A stretch of 64,000 bases of DNA from Sphaerisporangium perillae (GTDB lineage: Bacteria; Actinomycetota; Actinomycetes; Streptosporangiales; Streptosporangiaceae), in NCBI RefSeq assembly GCF_023276435.1, contig NZ_JALLPO010000022.1:95000-158999 (forward strand), given 5' to 3'. Under the pieces are notes generated by a model. The model worked only from the letters and a program-made list of their open reading frames with translations. It was not told where the DNA came from and did no database searches. Positions 17,487 to 26,470 of this stretch are shown here, piece by piece. The translations under genes were made by a program, and so were the position numbers. Position 1 is the first letter of the stretch. Every line of letters starts with the position of its first letter.

Positions 17487-18170
17487 CTACGCGGGGGCAT
17501 CCTCGATCGCTGTCGCGAAGATGTCAGCCGCCATCGCCATCTGCTCGTTGATCACGTGCGCGTACACCCGAAGCGTGATCGCCGGGTCAGCGTGGCCCAG
17601 CCGGGCCGCCACCACGTGCACCGGCACGCCGGCCAGCAGGAGCGTAGTCGCGTGGATGTGCCGGAAGTCGTGCAGACGAGCGTGCGGCAACGGGTTCTCA
17701 GGCTTGGGGCCGCTCTTCGGAGCGTTGTAAGCCTGGATGAGCTTGCTCACCAACGATGTGACGGTGTCCGGATAGATCGGCTCACCCCATCCCGTGGTGA
17801 ACACGTAGTCATCGGCGCCCTTCCATTCCTCGCCGGCCGTCGATCTCTCGATGGCTTGACGCGCCTGATGCTCGCGGAGTACTGCCGCAGATGCCTTATC
17901 CAGGCTGACGACGCGGGATCGACCGCTCTTGGTCGTACCCTCTACCCGCTTCCCGTCCACTACGGCCGAGCTTCCCTTGATCCGGATCTCTGGTGTGTCG
18001 AGGTCGACGTCAGCCCACCGGAGGTTGAGCGCGGTGATGCCGTCCATCCGGAGGGTGACGCGCTGCCCGGCCAGGGTGGTGCCGATGCACAGGGCATGGT
18101 TGGCCAGGCTGACCGTGCCGGTCGTACTGACCAGGCGGTCGATCTCGACAGCCGGATAACCCTCGTCCAA
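17487..18170 (-). pseudogene. Tyrosine integrase C-terminal half joined to a transposase-like tail
   Basis: From about residue 45 onward this is the catalytic domain of a phage/ICE-type tyrosine recombinase: LNLRWADVDLD, then HDFRHIHATTLLLAG (HxxR), RLGHADPAITLRVYAHV (second His and Tyr nucleophile). The first catalytic Arg region (RRGE) and the whole N-terminal arm-binding domain are missing. The first 44 residues (EIDRLVSTTGTVSLANHALC and on to GQRVTLRMDG) instead resemble the C-terminal beta domain of IS481-like transposases. The reading frame is therefore a chimera created by a rearrangement at about 18038 and is unlikely to recombine DNA. It points toward the tRNA, the usual integrase orientation. 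Confidence 0.75.
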
Positions 18171-18292
18171 TGCCGGAATGGGAGCGGGACGAGCCGGTCG
18201 GGCGAGACGCCGGAGAGGACCCGGAGCGGGAAGAATGGCGACGCGTCCGTCGCCGCCGCAAGCTCCGACTGAAAGCCGCTCTGCTCGGACGC

Positions 18293-18778
18293 TCGAGAGG
18301 CGGGCAGATCAGCAAGGTTCACTTCGCCGCCGACCGGAAGTGCCGCCCGCTGGCGTTCGTCCTGACTGCGGGACAGGCTGCCGACAGCCCGCAGTTCATC
18401 CCCGTGCTCGAGAAAGTACGGGTCCGCGGGCCGGTCGGCCCTTCCCGCACCCGACCCGAAGCGGTCGCCGGGGACAAGGCCTACTCGTCCCGCGGCAACC
18501 GCACCTACCTACGGAAATGCCACATCAAGGCAGTCATCCCGGAGAAGAGGGACCAGGCTGCCAACGGGAAGAACAAGGGCAGCAAGGGAGGTCGGCCCGT
18601 CAGCCACGACGCCGACCTCTACAAGGAACGGAACACCGTCGAGCGCCTGATCAACAAGCTCAAGGCCTGGCGAGGCATCGCCACCCGCTACGACAAGACC
18701 CCCGCGAGCTACCTCGCCGGCCTCCACCTTCGCACCGCGATGATCTGGATCAAAGACCTCACCCGGACCACCCCTTGA
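18293..18778 (+). pseudogene. IS5-type transposase, N-terminally truncated
   Basis: About 160 residues of a DDE transposase: GGQISKVHFAADRKCRPLAF, the second acidic residue in AGDKAYSS, and the Glu region ERNTVERLINKLKAWRGIAT followed by a family-typical end. The N-terminal part with the first catalytic Asp is missing, so it cannot be active. The frame extends upstream to 18170, but those 41 codons do not look like transposase. No terminal inverted repeats were found. Confidence 0.8.
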
Positions 18779-18797
18779 TCACAACCCGATACGCGCC

Positions 18798-19004
18798 CTA
18801 GTGCGTGGGTTGCGCGGCTGGGCTGAAGACCTTCTCCAGGAAGCTCTCGCGTGTCTCGTCGTCAAGTTTGCCGTCCAGCGCCAGGGCGGTCGCGATCGAG
18901 TCCTGGCTGACCGCGCGGGGCGCCATCAGGCGGTGCTCGGCTCCGCCGACGATCTCACCGATCGTGTGCATGGCGGTGTGGGGGCGGATCAGCCAGTCGA
19001 GCAT
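18798..19004 (-). CDS. Small hypothetical protein
   Basis: Protein of 68 residues starting MLDWLIRPHTAMH, with a GGGAGG ribosome site 7 bases upstream. The C-terminal half (LDGKLDDETRESFLEKVFSP) is predicted helical. I do not recognise it. It lies inside the decayed tRNA-linked island and may be cargo of that element. Confidence 0.5.
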   Translation of the reverse strand: MLDWLIRPHTAMHTIGEIVGGAEHRLMAPRAVSQDSIATALALDGKLDDETRESFLEKVFSPAAQPTH

Positions 19005-19060
19005 GCGCTGCTGCCTCCCTCCAGTGTTTCAGCACCCGCGCGGAGCGCCTTTGGAGTCGC

Positions 19061-19531
19061 CTACTTCTTCCTACTCCACTCGCAGCCCCCGGAGAATGTC
19101 ATGAACTTGATCGGAGACTTCACAACTACCGTGGTCGGCCCCTTGGTGATGTCCACGTAGATGAGCCCGTCATCGTCGAGGGTTTTGAGGTGCTTGCGGT
19201 AGCAGCCCGAACTCCCCTCGGGTGGACCCCCGGTCGTATAAGTACCGGGTTTGACGTCGACGCCTACCTCATAGGTGCCATCCGTGATCACTTCATCGGA
19301 GTGCAGTTTCTGTATTGGAGTGGGGGCGGACTCGGGCTGGGTCGGCTCCGAACCCGCCGTCTCGGTGACAGTGACGGTCGGCACAGGTAGGGATGCCAGA
19401 CGACCGTCAACATCACGTGCGAGGTTCAGGGTCGAGCAGCCATAGAGCGCTAGCGCGAGCCCTGCAACCCCAACTCCGAGCGACAGCTTGGAGTGCTTGA
19501 CCTTGGGTTGCGGGCCCACCGGTTGAGTCAT
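19061..19531 (-). CDS. Secreted lipoprotein of unknown function
   Basis: Protein of 156 residues: basic N-terminus, hydrophobic stretch 17-30 and a lipobox-like LALYGC. A Pro/Thr/Glu-rich linker follows (about 48-75), then a small beta domain with DGTYEVGVDVKPGTYTT, a pattern common in actinobacterial exported proteins of the island-borne type. Two further Cys residues (about 109 and 150) could form a disulfide. No function can be assigned. Confidence 0.7.
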   Translation of the reverse strand: MTQPVGPQPKVKHSKLSLGVGVAGLALALYGCSTLNLARDVDGRLASLPVPTVTVTETAGSEPTQPESAPTPIQKLHSDEVITDGTYEVGVDVKPGTYTTGGPPEGSSGCYRKHLKTLDDDGLIYVDITKGPTTVVVKSPIKFMTFSGGCEWSRKK

Positions 19532-20015
19532 GTCGCCTTGATCCCACCAAACGGTTAGCTAAGGAACTTTACCGGCGATACAGTACATCAGCGCACATGT
19601 GTCCTTTTCTTCGCCGTCCAGGAGCGGCGGGTGGGCTTCCCCCCGTCACGTGGAGATATCGCCTTAAGGAGGACGGCGACGACGGAGCCGAGGAACTGGC
19701 CGCCCTCTTAGTGACCGATGGTGCCGGTGTGGTAATCGGATTCATGCTCAACGGGATGATCTCGGGGACGCCATGCGCGGGAGAGTAGCCGCAGGGTATG
19801 ACAACGCTCCCTGCGATGCGCGTGATCTTGCTAATGGAAGTGCTAACACCGTCCCTGGACGCGGGTGGACATCCGTGGAAGGCGATTTGCTGACACGAGC
19901 TACACGGAGGCATCCTCGATCGCCGTTCGCGAGGATGTCAGCCGCCATCTCGAAGCAGGTATACGCGATGCCGGGCCTGCCGTCCGTGGGCAAGATCTAC
20001 CTTCGCGCAACAGGC
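19532..20015. other. Gene-poor remnant segment
   Basis: This 484-base stretch has no convincing intact gene. A plus-strand frame of 63 codons (19597-19788; includes EELAALLVTDGAGVVIGF) lacks a ribosome site. The right part holds a frameshifted integrase tail (19886-19957). The left edge must contain the lipoprotein promoter. Confidence 0.5.
19886..19957 (-). pseudogene. Second integrase 3'-end relic
   Basis: About 70 bases closely match the last codons and stop of the integrase remnant at 17487: ACACGAGCTAC, then a GGAGGCATCCTCGATCGC variant and GATGTCAGCCGCCAT. In the minus-strand frame it begins MAADILAN, like MAADIFAT in the first copy, then one extra base shifts the frame before the shared stop. 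Homology is lost on the far side, so only a fragment remains of a second, related element. Confidence 0.75.
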
Positions 20016-21248
20016 CTAGGCGGCGAGGGGGAGGCGGAGGACGAAGCGGGCGCCGGTGGGGTGGTCGGCGGCGTACAGGTGGCCGCCGTAGGACTGGGCG
20101 ATCTCGCGGGCGATGGGCAGACCGAGCCCGGAGCCGCCGGGATCCAGGCGGCGGGCATCGTCCAGACGGCTGAGGCGCTCGAACACTCTTTCGCGGTCGG
20201 CCGGGGCGATGCCGGGTCCGTCGTCGATGACTTCCAGGACTGCGTCCGGTGGGTCGGTGGTGACGATGATCGCGATCGTGGTGGTGGTGTGCCGTTCGGC
20301 GTTGGCCACCAGGTTGCCCAGGAGCCGGGCCAGCCGGATCCGGGAGGCGTGCACTACCACCTGCTGATCGAGCTTGGTGAGCAAGGTGGGGGTCAGAGTG
20401 CGGCGTTCCAGTTCGTCCATCACGAGGTGGGCCAGGTCGACCGGTTCAGTGGCGGGTGGCGTCGCGGTGTCCAGGCGGGCGAGTTCGAGCAGATCGCCCA
20501 CGATGTCGTTGAGCCGTTCGGCGTCTAGCAGCAATCTGCGCAGCATCTGGCGCAGGTCGCTGTCGGGTTCTGAGATTGCGACCTCAATGTCGGTCAGTAT
20601 CCCGGTGATCGGGTTGCGCAGGTCGTGGGAGGCATCGAAGACGAACCGCCGCTGCCGTTCGATGGCCTCTCGTAGCACCGACACGGTCTGACGTTGTTGC
20701 CTGTGTGCCTGCTTGAGTTGTTCGTTGAGGTCCTGAAGTTCGCGGGCGCGAACGTATACATCGGTTCCCATCGCCTCCAGCTTCGCCCGCGCCTCTGTGA
20801 CGTCGCATTCGTCGAGCCGCCTCAGCTGCATGAGGAAGTCAGTGATCTCCTCGGTCCGGTGAATGATCAGTTGCACTTCACCGTCCGGGCCCAGAACCGG
20901 CGTGTTGATCGTGCTCCAGTACCGCTCTTCGAACACCCCCGGCCTGCCGCTCGCCTCGATGTCGTACCGTTGCAGCGCCATGGTGTCCGGTTCGCCCGTG
21001 GCCAGCACCCGTCCCAGCGAATCGCGCAGGCCCTCCGCCCCCTGCACGTCAGGATCGTTGGGAGCGTTTGGATTGCCGGGGAAGACCGCGAAGTAGTGTC
21101 GGCCGAGCAGGTCCGCCTCGCTCCGCCCGACCACCTTCAAATAGGCGTCATTGGCCGCCACCATGGCGAAGTCCGGCGTCAGTACCAGCAACGGAGCCAC
21201 GAGGGCCTTGAACACCGCCCGGTAGTCGACCTCTGTATCCACCACCAT
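20016..21248 (-). CDS. PAS-domain sensor histidine kinase
   Basis: Protein of 410 residues without membrane helices. The PAS domain (about 8-140) contains the VAANDAYLKVVGR pattern; a coiled-coil linker follows (about 155-195). The phospho-His is in FDASHDLRNPITGIL. The HATPase domain has LGNLVANAERH, DDGPGIAPADRERVFERLSR and GGSGLGLPIARE. It is a soluble cytoplasmic sensor, possibly light- or redox-linked as other stand-alone PAS kinases, but no cofactor motif is clear. There is no adjacent response regulator. GAGGTGAGG precedes the ATG. Confidence 0.9.
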   Translation of the reverse strand: MVVDTEVDYRAVFKALVAPLLVLTPDFAMVAANDAYLKVVGRSEADLLGRHYFAVFPGNPNAPNDPDVQGAEGLRDSLGRVLATGEPDTMALQRYDIEASGRPGVFEERYWSTINTPVLGPDGEVQLIIHRTEEITDFLMQLRRLDECDVTEARAKLEAMGTDVYVRARELQDLNEQLKQAHRQQRQTVSVLREAIERQRRFVFDASHDLRNPITGILTDIEVAISEPDSDLRQMLRRLLLDAERLNDIVGDLLELARLDTATPPATEPVDLAHLVMDELERRTLTPTLLTKLDQQVVVHASRIRLARLLGNLVANAERHTTTTIAIIVTTDPPDAVLEVIDDGPGIAPADRERVFERLSRLDDARRLDPGGSGLGLPIAREIAQSYGGHLYAADHPTGARFVLRLPLAA

Positions 21249-21396
21249 GCCTCACCTCAACCTCCTTACGTCCAAAGCTAGGCGAGGAGAACGGGATCCC
21301 AGACCACCGGCCCCTATCCACCTCACATGACCGGTTGAGGTGCAAGGGGAGGCGACCGCGTCCGGTCAGGGGTTGCCGTCTTGATCGTGTTGTTAG

Positions 21397-21700
21397 GCGA
21401 GGTGTGTACAGCCAGGTCGGCAGCTGGTCCGGCGCATTCCAGGGTCAGGTGACCGTGACCAACACCGGCACCACCGCGACCACCGGGTGGACGGTGACAC
21501 TCACCTTCCCCAACAGCCAGCGGATCACGCAGATCTGGGGTGCCCGCACCGACAGCACCGGCAGCCCGTACACGATCACGAACGAGAGCTACAACGGAAC
21601 GCCGGCCCCCAACGCGTCCACCGCGTTCGGCTTCCTGGCGACCTCGAGCAGCATCAACAACGCGCCCACGGCCACCTGCACCCGAACACCGTCAAGCTAG
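21397..21700 (+). pseudogene. Isolated CBM2 carbohydrate-binding module fragment
   Basis: About 100 residues resemble a family 2 cellulose/chitin-binding module: GSWSGAFQGQVTVTNTGTT, GWTVTLTFP and QIWGA, with the surface Trp residues typical of such modules, ending in a Cys. There is no signal peptide, linker or catalytic domain, and no plausible start within the homologous part. It is most likely the left-over C-terminus of a secreted glycoside hydrolase or LPMO. Confidence 0.7.
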
Positions 21701-22297
21701 CCCTGTTCTCCGCATGATTGCTTTCGCGGTCAGAATCATGAGCGGCGAGTCGGCCCGTCTGGCTGAGTATGAGCGGTCTTTCGGGTCAACCTCGTTATCG
21801 GGCGCGCTGAGGGCGGGCCGAGCTCCTCGCGACGCCAGATCCGGGGCCGGAACCCTCACCTCGCGCCGATCCCGGGCCGCTGCGGGTGCCCGGACGGGCA
21901 GTCATGGGTCGGGCCATGCCGCCGCGAAGGGCAAGCACGCCGGTCGCCCCCGCAAGCTCTCACCCGCCCATATCGCCGCGGCCGTCGCCACCGGCGAGGA
22001 AGCGGCCTCGCGTGATCGCTCGCCGAACCCGGTGGACTCTTACCCCGGCTCGGAGCGCTTCTTCACCCGTCACCTCGTCGAAGGCGGCGCTTCCGCGGCG
22101 GCCAGGTAGCCGCCGATGACGGTGATCCGGCGGCCACCCCACCCCCACCCCTATTCGGGTTGAAAGCCGACTGCCCAGAAGGAATGATCCATAGAGGTCA
22201 ATCCCTGATTGATGACTCCGTCATCGCCGAACATGAGCACGGCAATCTCTGTCAGCGACGAGCGGCAGGAAAGCAGACGCCGCGGAGGAGCTCCCTT
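21701..22297. other. Gene-poor remnant segment with a possible resolvase tail
   Basis: I see no intact gene in these 597 bases. One plus-strand frame around 21900-21990 reads AAAKGKHAGRPRKLSPAHIA, which resembles the short linker before the helix-turn-helix of serine resolvases (arg-gly-rich, GRPRKL). That is too short to be certain. The right edge carries the GGAGGAG ribosome site (22284-22290) of the next gene. Confidence 0.35.
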
Positions 22298-23677
22298 ATG
22301 CATGTGAACGTTTCCCCCGACACGATTGCGCACCTCCGCACCTCCCTCAGCGGCAGGGTGATCGAGCCGCATGACGAGGAGTACGACCAGGCGCGCTGGA
22401 TCTATGCCGGCGGGTTCGACTACCGGCCGGTCGCCATCGTCCGGGCGGCCGACGCCGCCGACGTCGCGCGTGTCATCACGTTCGCCCGCGAAACCGGAAC
22501 GGAACTGGCCGTACGCAGCGGTGGCCACAGCAACGCCGGTCACAGCGTCTCCGACGGCGGCATCGTGCTCGACCTCAGAGATATGTGCGGGCTGGACATC
22601 GATGTCGAAGGACGAACCGCGTGGGCCGAAGGCGGGTTGACCGCGGGCGCGTACACCACCGCCGCGGAGGCCCACGGCCTGGCGACCGGGTTCGGTGACA
22701 CCGGCTCTGTCGGAATCGGCGGTATCACGCTCGGGGGTGGCATCGGCTTCCTCGTCCGCAAGCATGGCCTCACCATCGACAACCTGCTGGCCGCCGAGAT
22801 CGTGACCGCGGATGGCGAGCTGCGGTATGTGGACGCGGAAAACCATCCTGACCTGTTCTGGGCGATCCGCGGCGGCGGCGGCAACTTCGGTGTCGCCACC
22901 CGGCTGCGCTTCAAGTTGTACCCGGTGGAGTCGATCGTCGGCGGGATGTTGATCCTGCCCGCGACGTCCGAGGTCATCGCCGGGTTCATCGCCGAGGCGG
23001 AGGCCGCGCCGGAGGAGCTCTCGACGATCGCCAACATCATGCCCGCGCCCCCGATGCCGTTCCTGCCGGCTGAGCAGCATGGTCAGCTGATCCTCCTGGC
23101 CTTCATGGCCTACGCCGGCGACACCGAGGCCGGCAACCAGGCCATCGCGCCGTTCCGCGCGCTGGCCACGCCCCTTTTCGACATGGTCCAGCCGATGCCC
23201 TACTCGGGAATGTTCCCGCCGGAAGAGGGCGCCGAGCAGACGTTCGCGGTGGCGACGACGATGTTCATCGACACCGTCGACCGGAGCGTGGCCGACACGA
23301 TCGTCGAGTATCTCGAGTCCTCTGACGCGTCGATGCGCGCCGTGCAGCTCCGGGTGCTCGGCGGGGCGATGGCCCGCGTGCCGGTCGACGCCACCGCGTT
23401 CGCGCACCGCCACAGCCGGATCATGGTGAACCTCGCGGCGTTCTACGAGGGCCTCGAGGACCGGCCCATCAGGGAGGCCTGGATCGCCGACTTCGCGGAG
23501 ACCCTCCGGCAGAGTGATTCGGGGGCATACGTCAACTTCCTGGGGGACGAGAGCATAGATCGGGTTCGCGCCGCCTACCCGGGCTCGACCTGGAACCGGC
23601 TTACGGAGATCAAGGCCGAATACGACCCGACCAACTTCTTCCGGCTCAACCAGAACATCCCGCCGGCGATCGGGTGA
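22298..23677 (+). CDS. FAD-linked oxidoreductase (BBE-like, PCMH type)
   Basis: Protein of 459 residues. The FAD-binding PCMH domain (about 30-205) carries AVRSGGHSNAGHSVSDGG, with the His that often binds FAD covalently, and GGITLGGGIGFL. A substrate domain follows, and the C-terminal BBE motif region ends YDPTNFFRLNQNI. The family oxidises sugars, alkaloids or antibiotic intermediates. A second covalent Cys is not evident. The substrate is unknown and the gene has no biosynthetic neighbours. GGAGGAG lies 8 bases upstream of the ATG. Confidence 0.9.
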   Translation: MHVNVSPDTIAHLRTSLSGRVIEPHDEEYDQARWIYAGGFDYRPVAIVRAADAADVARVITFARETGTELAVRSGGHSNAGHSVSDGGIVLDLRDMCGLDIDVEGRTAWAEGGLTAGAYTTAAEAHGLATGFGDTGSVGIGGITLGGGIGFLVRKHGLTIDNLLAAEIVTADGELRYVDAENHPDLFWAIRGGGGNFGVATRLRFKLYPVESIVGGMLILPATSEVIAGFIAEAEAAPEELSTIANIMPAPPMPFLPAEQHGQLILLAFMAYAGDTEAGNQAIAPFRALATPLFDMVQPMPYSGMFPPEEGAEQTFAVATTMFIDTVDRSVADTIVEYLESSDASMRAVQLRVLGGAMARVPVDATAFAHRHSRIMVNLAAFYEGLEDRPIREAWIADFAETLRQSDSGAYVNFLGDESIDRVRAAYPGSTWNRLTEIKAEYDPTNFFRLNQNIPPAIG

Positions 23678-23873
23678 CCTCGAGCGGCCGCGCTATGTGA
23701 GGTGTCCGTGCAGCTCATGCCCGCGAGCCCGGGATGTACGCCGCGGAGCCGTTCGGCGAGGAGGTGGCCGCTCAGCAGCAGGTTGGTCAGCGTGAAGCGG
23801 TCTGCATTCTCAGCTTCGGAAGCTCGCCGGCGAGCTGGCCACGCCCCAGGTCGCCGGTGTCACGCTCACCCTG

Positions 23874-24140
23874 ATGCAGGGTGCGCTATGGGATCCACAC
23901 GTCGCAATGCAGCGCGGCTACTGCCTCGAAGCACTTAACGAAAGGCTTGAGGTGGCGCTGGCGTTGGCCGTCGCAAGCCGAGAGATCGACATGTTCGCTG
24001 ACCCGCTCGACCTCTCGGCAATACTGGTCGGACCAATTATCTATCGCACCGCCATGCAGGCCGGAACCGTCTCCCACCATCTTATCGATCAACCCATCGA
24101 CAGTTTGGGGAGGTGGCAGGGGCCTGCCACGCGACGCTGA
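23874..24140 (+). pseudogene. TetR-family regulator C-terminal fragment
   Basis: The frame reads MQRGYCLEALNERLEVALAL then DPLDLSAILVGPIIYRTAMQ, which matches the ligand-binding C-terminal domain of TetR regulators (the LVGPIIYR helix is typical). The DNA-binding N-terminus is absent. It lies downstream of the FAD oxidoreductase and may be the ruin of its regulator. The flanks on both sides show nothing else. Confidence 0.6.
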
Positions 24141-24274
24141 GCGAGGGACCGTGGTCACCGCGTCCGCCGGTGGATCGGTGAGAGCATGGGATCTGGTGCG
24201 GGCCCGCCGGATCGGGCCGCGATCGCGACGCCGACCCGGCGCCGGGCCGCGACAGACCAACGGGAGGGCCTGGA

Positions 24275-25321
24275 ATGCCGAGTCGCAAGGTCGGGATCAC
24301 GGCTGTGCTCATCGCCGGCTGCGTGACGGTGGGCACCGTGGTCGCGGTGGTCGGCAACGCCATGGTCGGGTCCAGGGGGACCACGGCCACGACGGCCAGC
24401 GTCACCGCGTCCGCGACGAGCACGGCCGCGGCGCCGGCGGAGCCCGACGCCGGCGACTCGGCGGGGACCGGCGTCGAGGATTCGGCGACCGGCACCGGCA
24501 AGCCGTCTGCACCGTCGTCGTCCGGCGATCCGGTGCTGGTCGGCGCGGGGGACATCGCGAACTCCGGCTCGGGTGACACCGCGACCGCCAAGCTGCTGGA
24601 CGGCATACCGGGGACCGTGTTCACCTTGGGCGACAACGCCTACGACAACGGCTCCATCGCGGACTTCCGCGACTACTACGCGCCTACCTGGGGCCGGGAG
24701 AAGTCGCGCACGCGTCCGGTGCCGGGCAACCATGACTACAACACTCCAGGCGCCTCGGGGTACTTCGCCTACTTCGGCTCCGCCGCGGGTGACCCGCACA
24801 AGGGCTACTACTCCTATGACCTGGGCGACTGGCACGTCGTGGCGCTCAACTCCAACTGCTCCGCGGTCGGCGGGTGCGACGCCGGCTCGGCCCAGGAGCG
24901 GTGGCTGCGCGCGGACCTCGCGGCCAGCGGCAAGCCGTGCACTTTGGCGTACTGGCACCACCCCCGCTTCACCTCGGGCGCGAACCACCCGCCCGACACC
25001 TCGGTGCAGCCGCTGGTGCGGGCGCTGTACGACCACGACGCCGAGGTGATCGTCACCGGGCACAACCACCAGTACGAGCGGTTCGCCCCCATGGACCCAG
25101 GCGGGCGGCTCGACCAGGCCAGAGGCATCCGGCACTTCGTCGTGGGGACGGGTGGCGCCGGTCTCTACGGGTTCGGCAGGATCTTGCCCAACAGCCAGGT
25201 GCGTAATAACGACACCTTCGGCGTGATCAAGTTCACCTTGCACTCCAGCGGCTACACCTGGCGGTTCGTGCCCGAGGCGGGCAAGACCTTCACCGACGGC
25301 GGCACCACCGCCTGTCACTGA
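24275..25321 (+). CDS. Secreted metallophosphoesterase
   Basis: Protein of 348 residues with an N-terminal membrane anchor or signal (about 8-32) and an Ala/Thr/Ser-rich linker to about residue 85. The calcineurin-like domain shows the metal motifs in order: GAGDIAN, FTLGDNAYDNG, PVPGNHDYN, YWHHPRFTSG and VTGHNHQYERF. The family includes purple acid phosphatase-like and alkaline phosphodiesterases, so it probably hydrolyses phosphate esters outside the cell. No PHO box was noticed upstream. Confidence 0.9.
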   Translation: MPSRKVGITAVLIAGCVTVGTVVAVVGNAMVGSRGTTATTASVTASATSTAAAPAEPDAGDSAGTGVEDSATGTGKPSAPSSSGDPVLVGAGDIANSGSGDTATAKLLDGIPGTVFTLGDNAYDNGSIADFRDYYAPTWGREKSRTRPVPGNHDYNTPGASGYFAYFGSAAGDPHKGYYSYDLGDWHVVALNSNCSAVGGCDAGSAQERWLRADLAASGKPCTLAYWHHPRFTSGANHPPDTSVQPLVRALYDHDAEVIVTGHNHQYERFAPMDPGGRLDQARGIRHFVVGTGGAGLYGFGRILPNSQVRNNDTFGVIKFTLHSSGYTWRFVPEAGKTFTDGGTTACH

Positions 25322-25403
25322 CCGGCATACGTTCTGGGTGCGGCGCCGCGCCCGGAGTGGCCGTGCACGCCGGGGCGCGGCATCCGCACCGTGCGAAGTC
25401 CGA

Positions 25404-25813
25404 TCAGGACAGGAGGGTCTCGCCGATCCAGCCGCCGGGGGAGCAGCCCGGTGGGAGGGCGAACACGGCCGAGCCGATCGGGGTGGTCCACTCGTTCAGC
25501 AGGTCGGCTTCCGCCAGGTTCTTCTGGATGGGGACGAACTGGCGGCCGATGTCGGACTGGTACGAGGCGAAGATCAGCCCGGAGTCGGAACGGCCGTCAG
25601 CGGTGAGGCCCTGGTCGTAGTTGTAGGGGCGGCGAAGGATCCGCATGGCCGGGTCCTTCACGCGGGCCCTTCTGATGTGGGCGTACTCGGAGATGACCGG
25701 GAACCCGGCCGCGGTGAGCCGGGTGAAGTCCGGTTCGTCGTGTTCCGCCTTCCTGGTGAGCGGCGCTCCGCTGTCGAGGCGGCGTCCCACGCTGAAACTG
25801 TGGGTCTGTGGGG
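25404..25813 (-). pseudogene. Dyp-type peroxidase (EfeB-like) C-terminal fragment
   Basis: About 135 residues match the C-terminal half of EfeB-type heme peroxidases: QTHSFSVGRR, the proximal heme-ligand region EYAHIRRARVKDP, RILRRPYNYD, then GLIFASYQSDIGRQFVPIQ and a NEWTTPIGSAVFALPPG end. The N-terminal half with the twin-arginine signal and the distal GxxDG motif is missing; homology stops at the end of the GNAT gene. It cannot be functional. Confidence 0.8.
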
Positions 25814-26374
25814 TCACGTGCTGTGGAGGGGGCGCTCCTCCGGGTCTTGCCCCGCGTGGCGGACGTGCAGGTGTCCGTCCTTGGGGAACGGCGGCCGGGC
25901 CGGCAGGACGCCCTCCAGGGGGTATCCGCACTTCTGTGCCACCCGGCAGGACGCGAGATTGTCCACCTGATGGAGCAATTCGAGGCGCTCCAGCTCCCAG
26001 GTCTCGAACGCCCAGCGTGAGACGGCGTCCAGGGCCCGCACCGCGATGCCCCGCCCGCGGGCGTCCGCTGCCGTCCAGTAGCCGACCTCGGCGGACGGCT
26101 TGCCGGGGACGAGTTCCTTCAACAGGATGTGGGCCACCGGCCGCTCCGCCTCCAGTACGGCGAAGCTGCACTGCCTTCCCTCCGTCCAGCCGCGCTGGTG
26201 TGTCTGGAGCCACTGCCGGGCGTCGTCCTCGTCGTGCACCGGCATCCTTGTCCAGCGGCGCAGCACCGGATCACGATAAATCTCGATCAAGGTGGGGATA
26301 TCGCCTTCGTCCCACGGTCGGAGAACGAGCGCGGGGAAGGCCGCGGTGCCATCGGCCTGGAGAACAATGGTCAT
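25814..26374 (-). CDS. GNAT acetyltransferase (RimJ/RimL-like)
   Basis: Protein of 186 residues. The GNAT fold runs from about 15 to 165, with LVLRPWDEGDIPTLIEIYRD at the start, the acetyl-CoA loop AEVGYWTAADARGRGIAVRA (Q/RxxGxG/A equivalent RGRGIA), and the end helix NLASCRVAQKCGYPLEG. These enzymes acetylate protein N-termini, antibiotics or amino acids; the target is unknown. Its 3' end abuts the truncated peroxidase, so the last 20 residues may be recently acquired sequence. Confidence 0.88.
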   Translation of the reverse strand: MTIVLQADGTAAFPALVLRPWDEGDIPTLIEIYRDPVLRRWTRMPVHDEDDARQWLQTHQRGWTEGRQCSFAVLEAERPVAHILLKELVPGKPSAEVGYWTAADARGRGIAVRALDAVSRWAFETWELERLELLHQVDNLASCRVAQKCGYPLEGVLPARPPFPKDGHLHVRHAGQDPEERPLHST

Positions 26375-26470
26375 CCCGCCTTCTTATCGTGAGTCGAAGG
26401 AGGGCGCGCAACCGAGGCGGCGTTCCCGCAGCAGGTCCAGGAAGTCGAGCGGGGCGCGACGTCGGCGGGA

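Noticed and set aside
19597..19788. 63-codon plus-strand gene in the island
   Set aside because: No ribosome site and no recognisable domain; recorded only in the description of the segment.
21900..21990. Serine resolvase gene
   Set aside because: Only a short GRPRKL-like motif is seen; catalytic domain absent and similarity could be chance.
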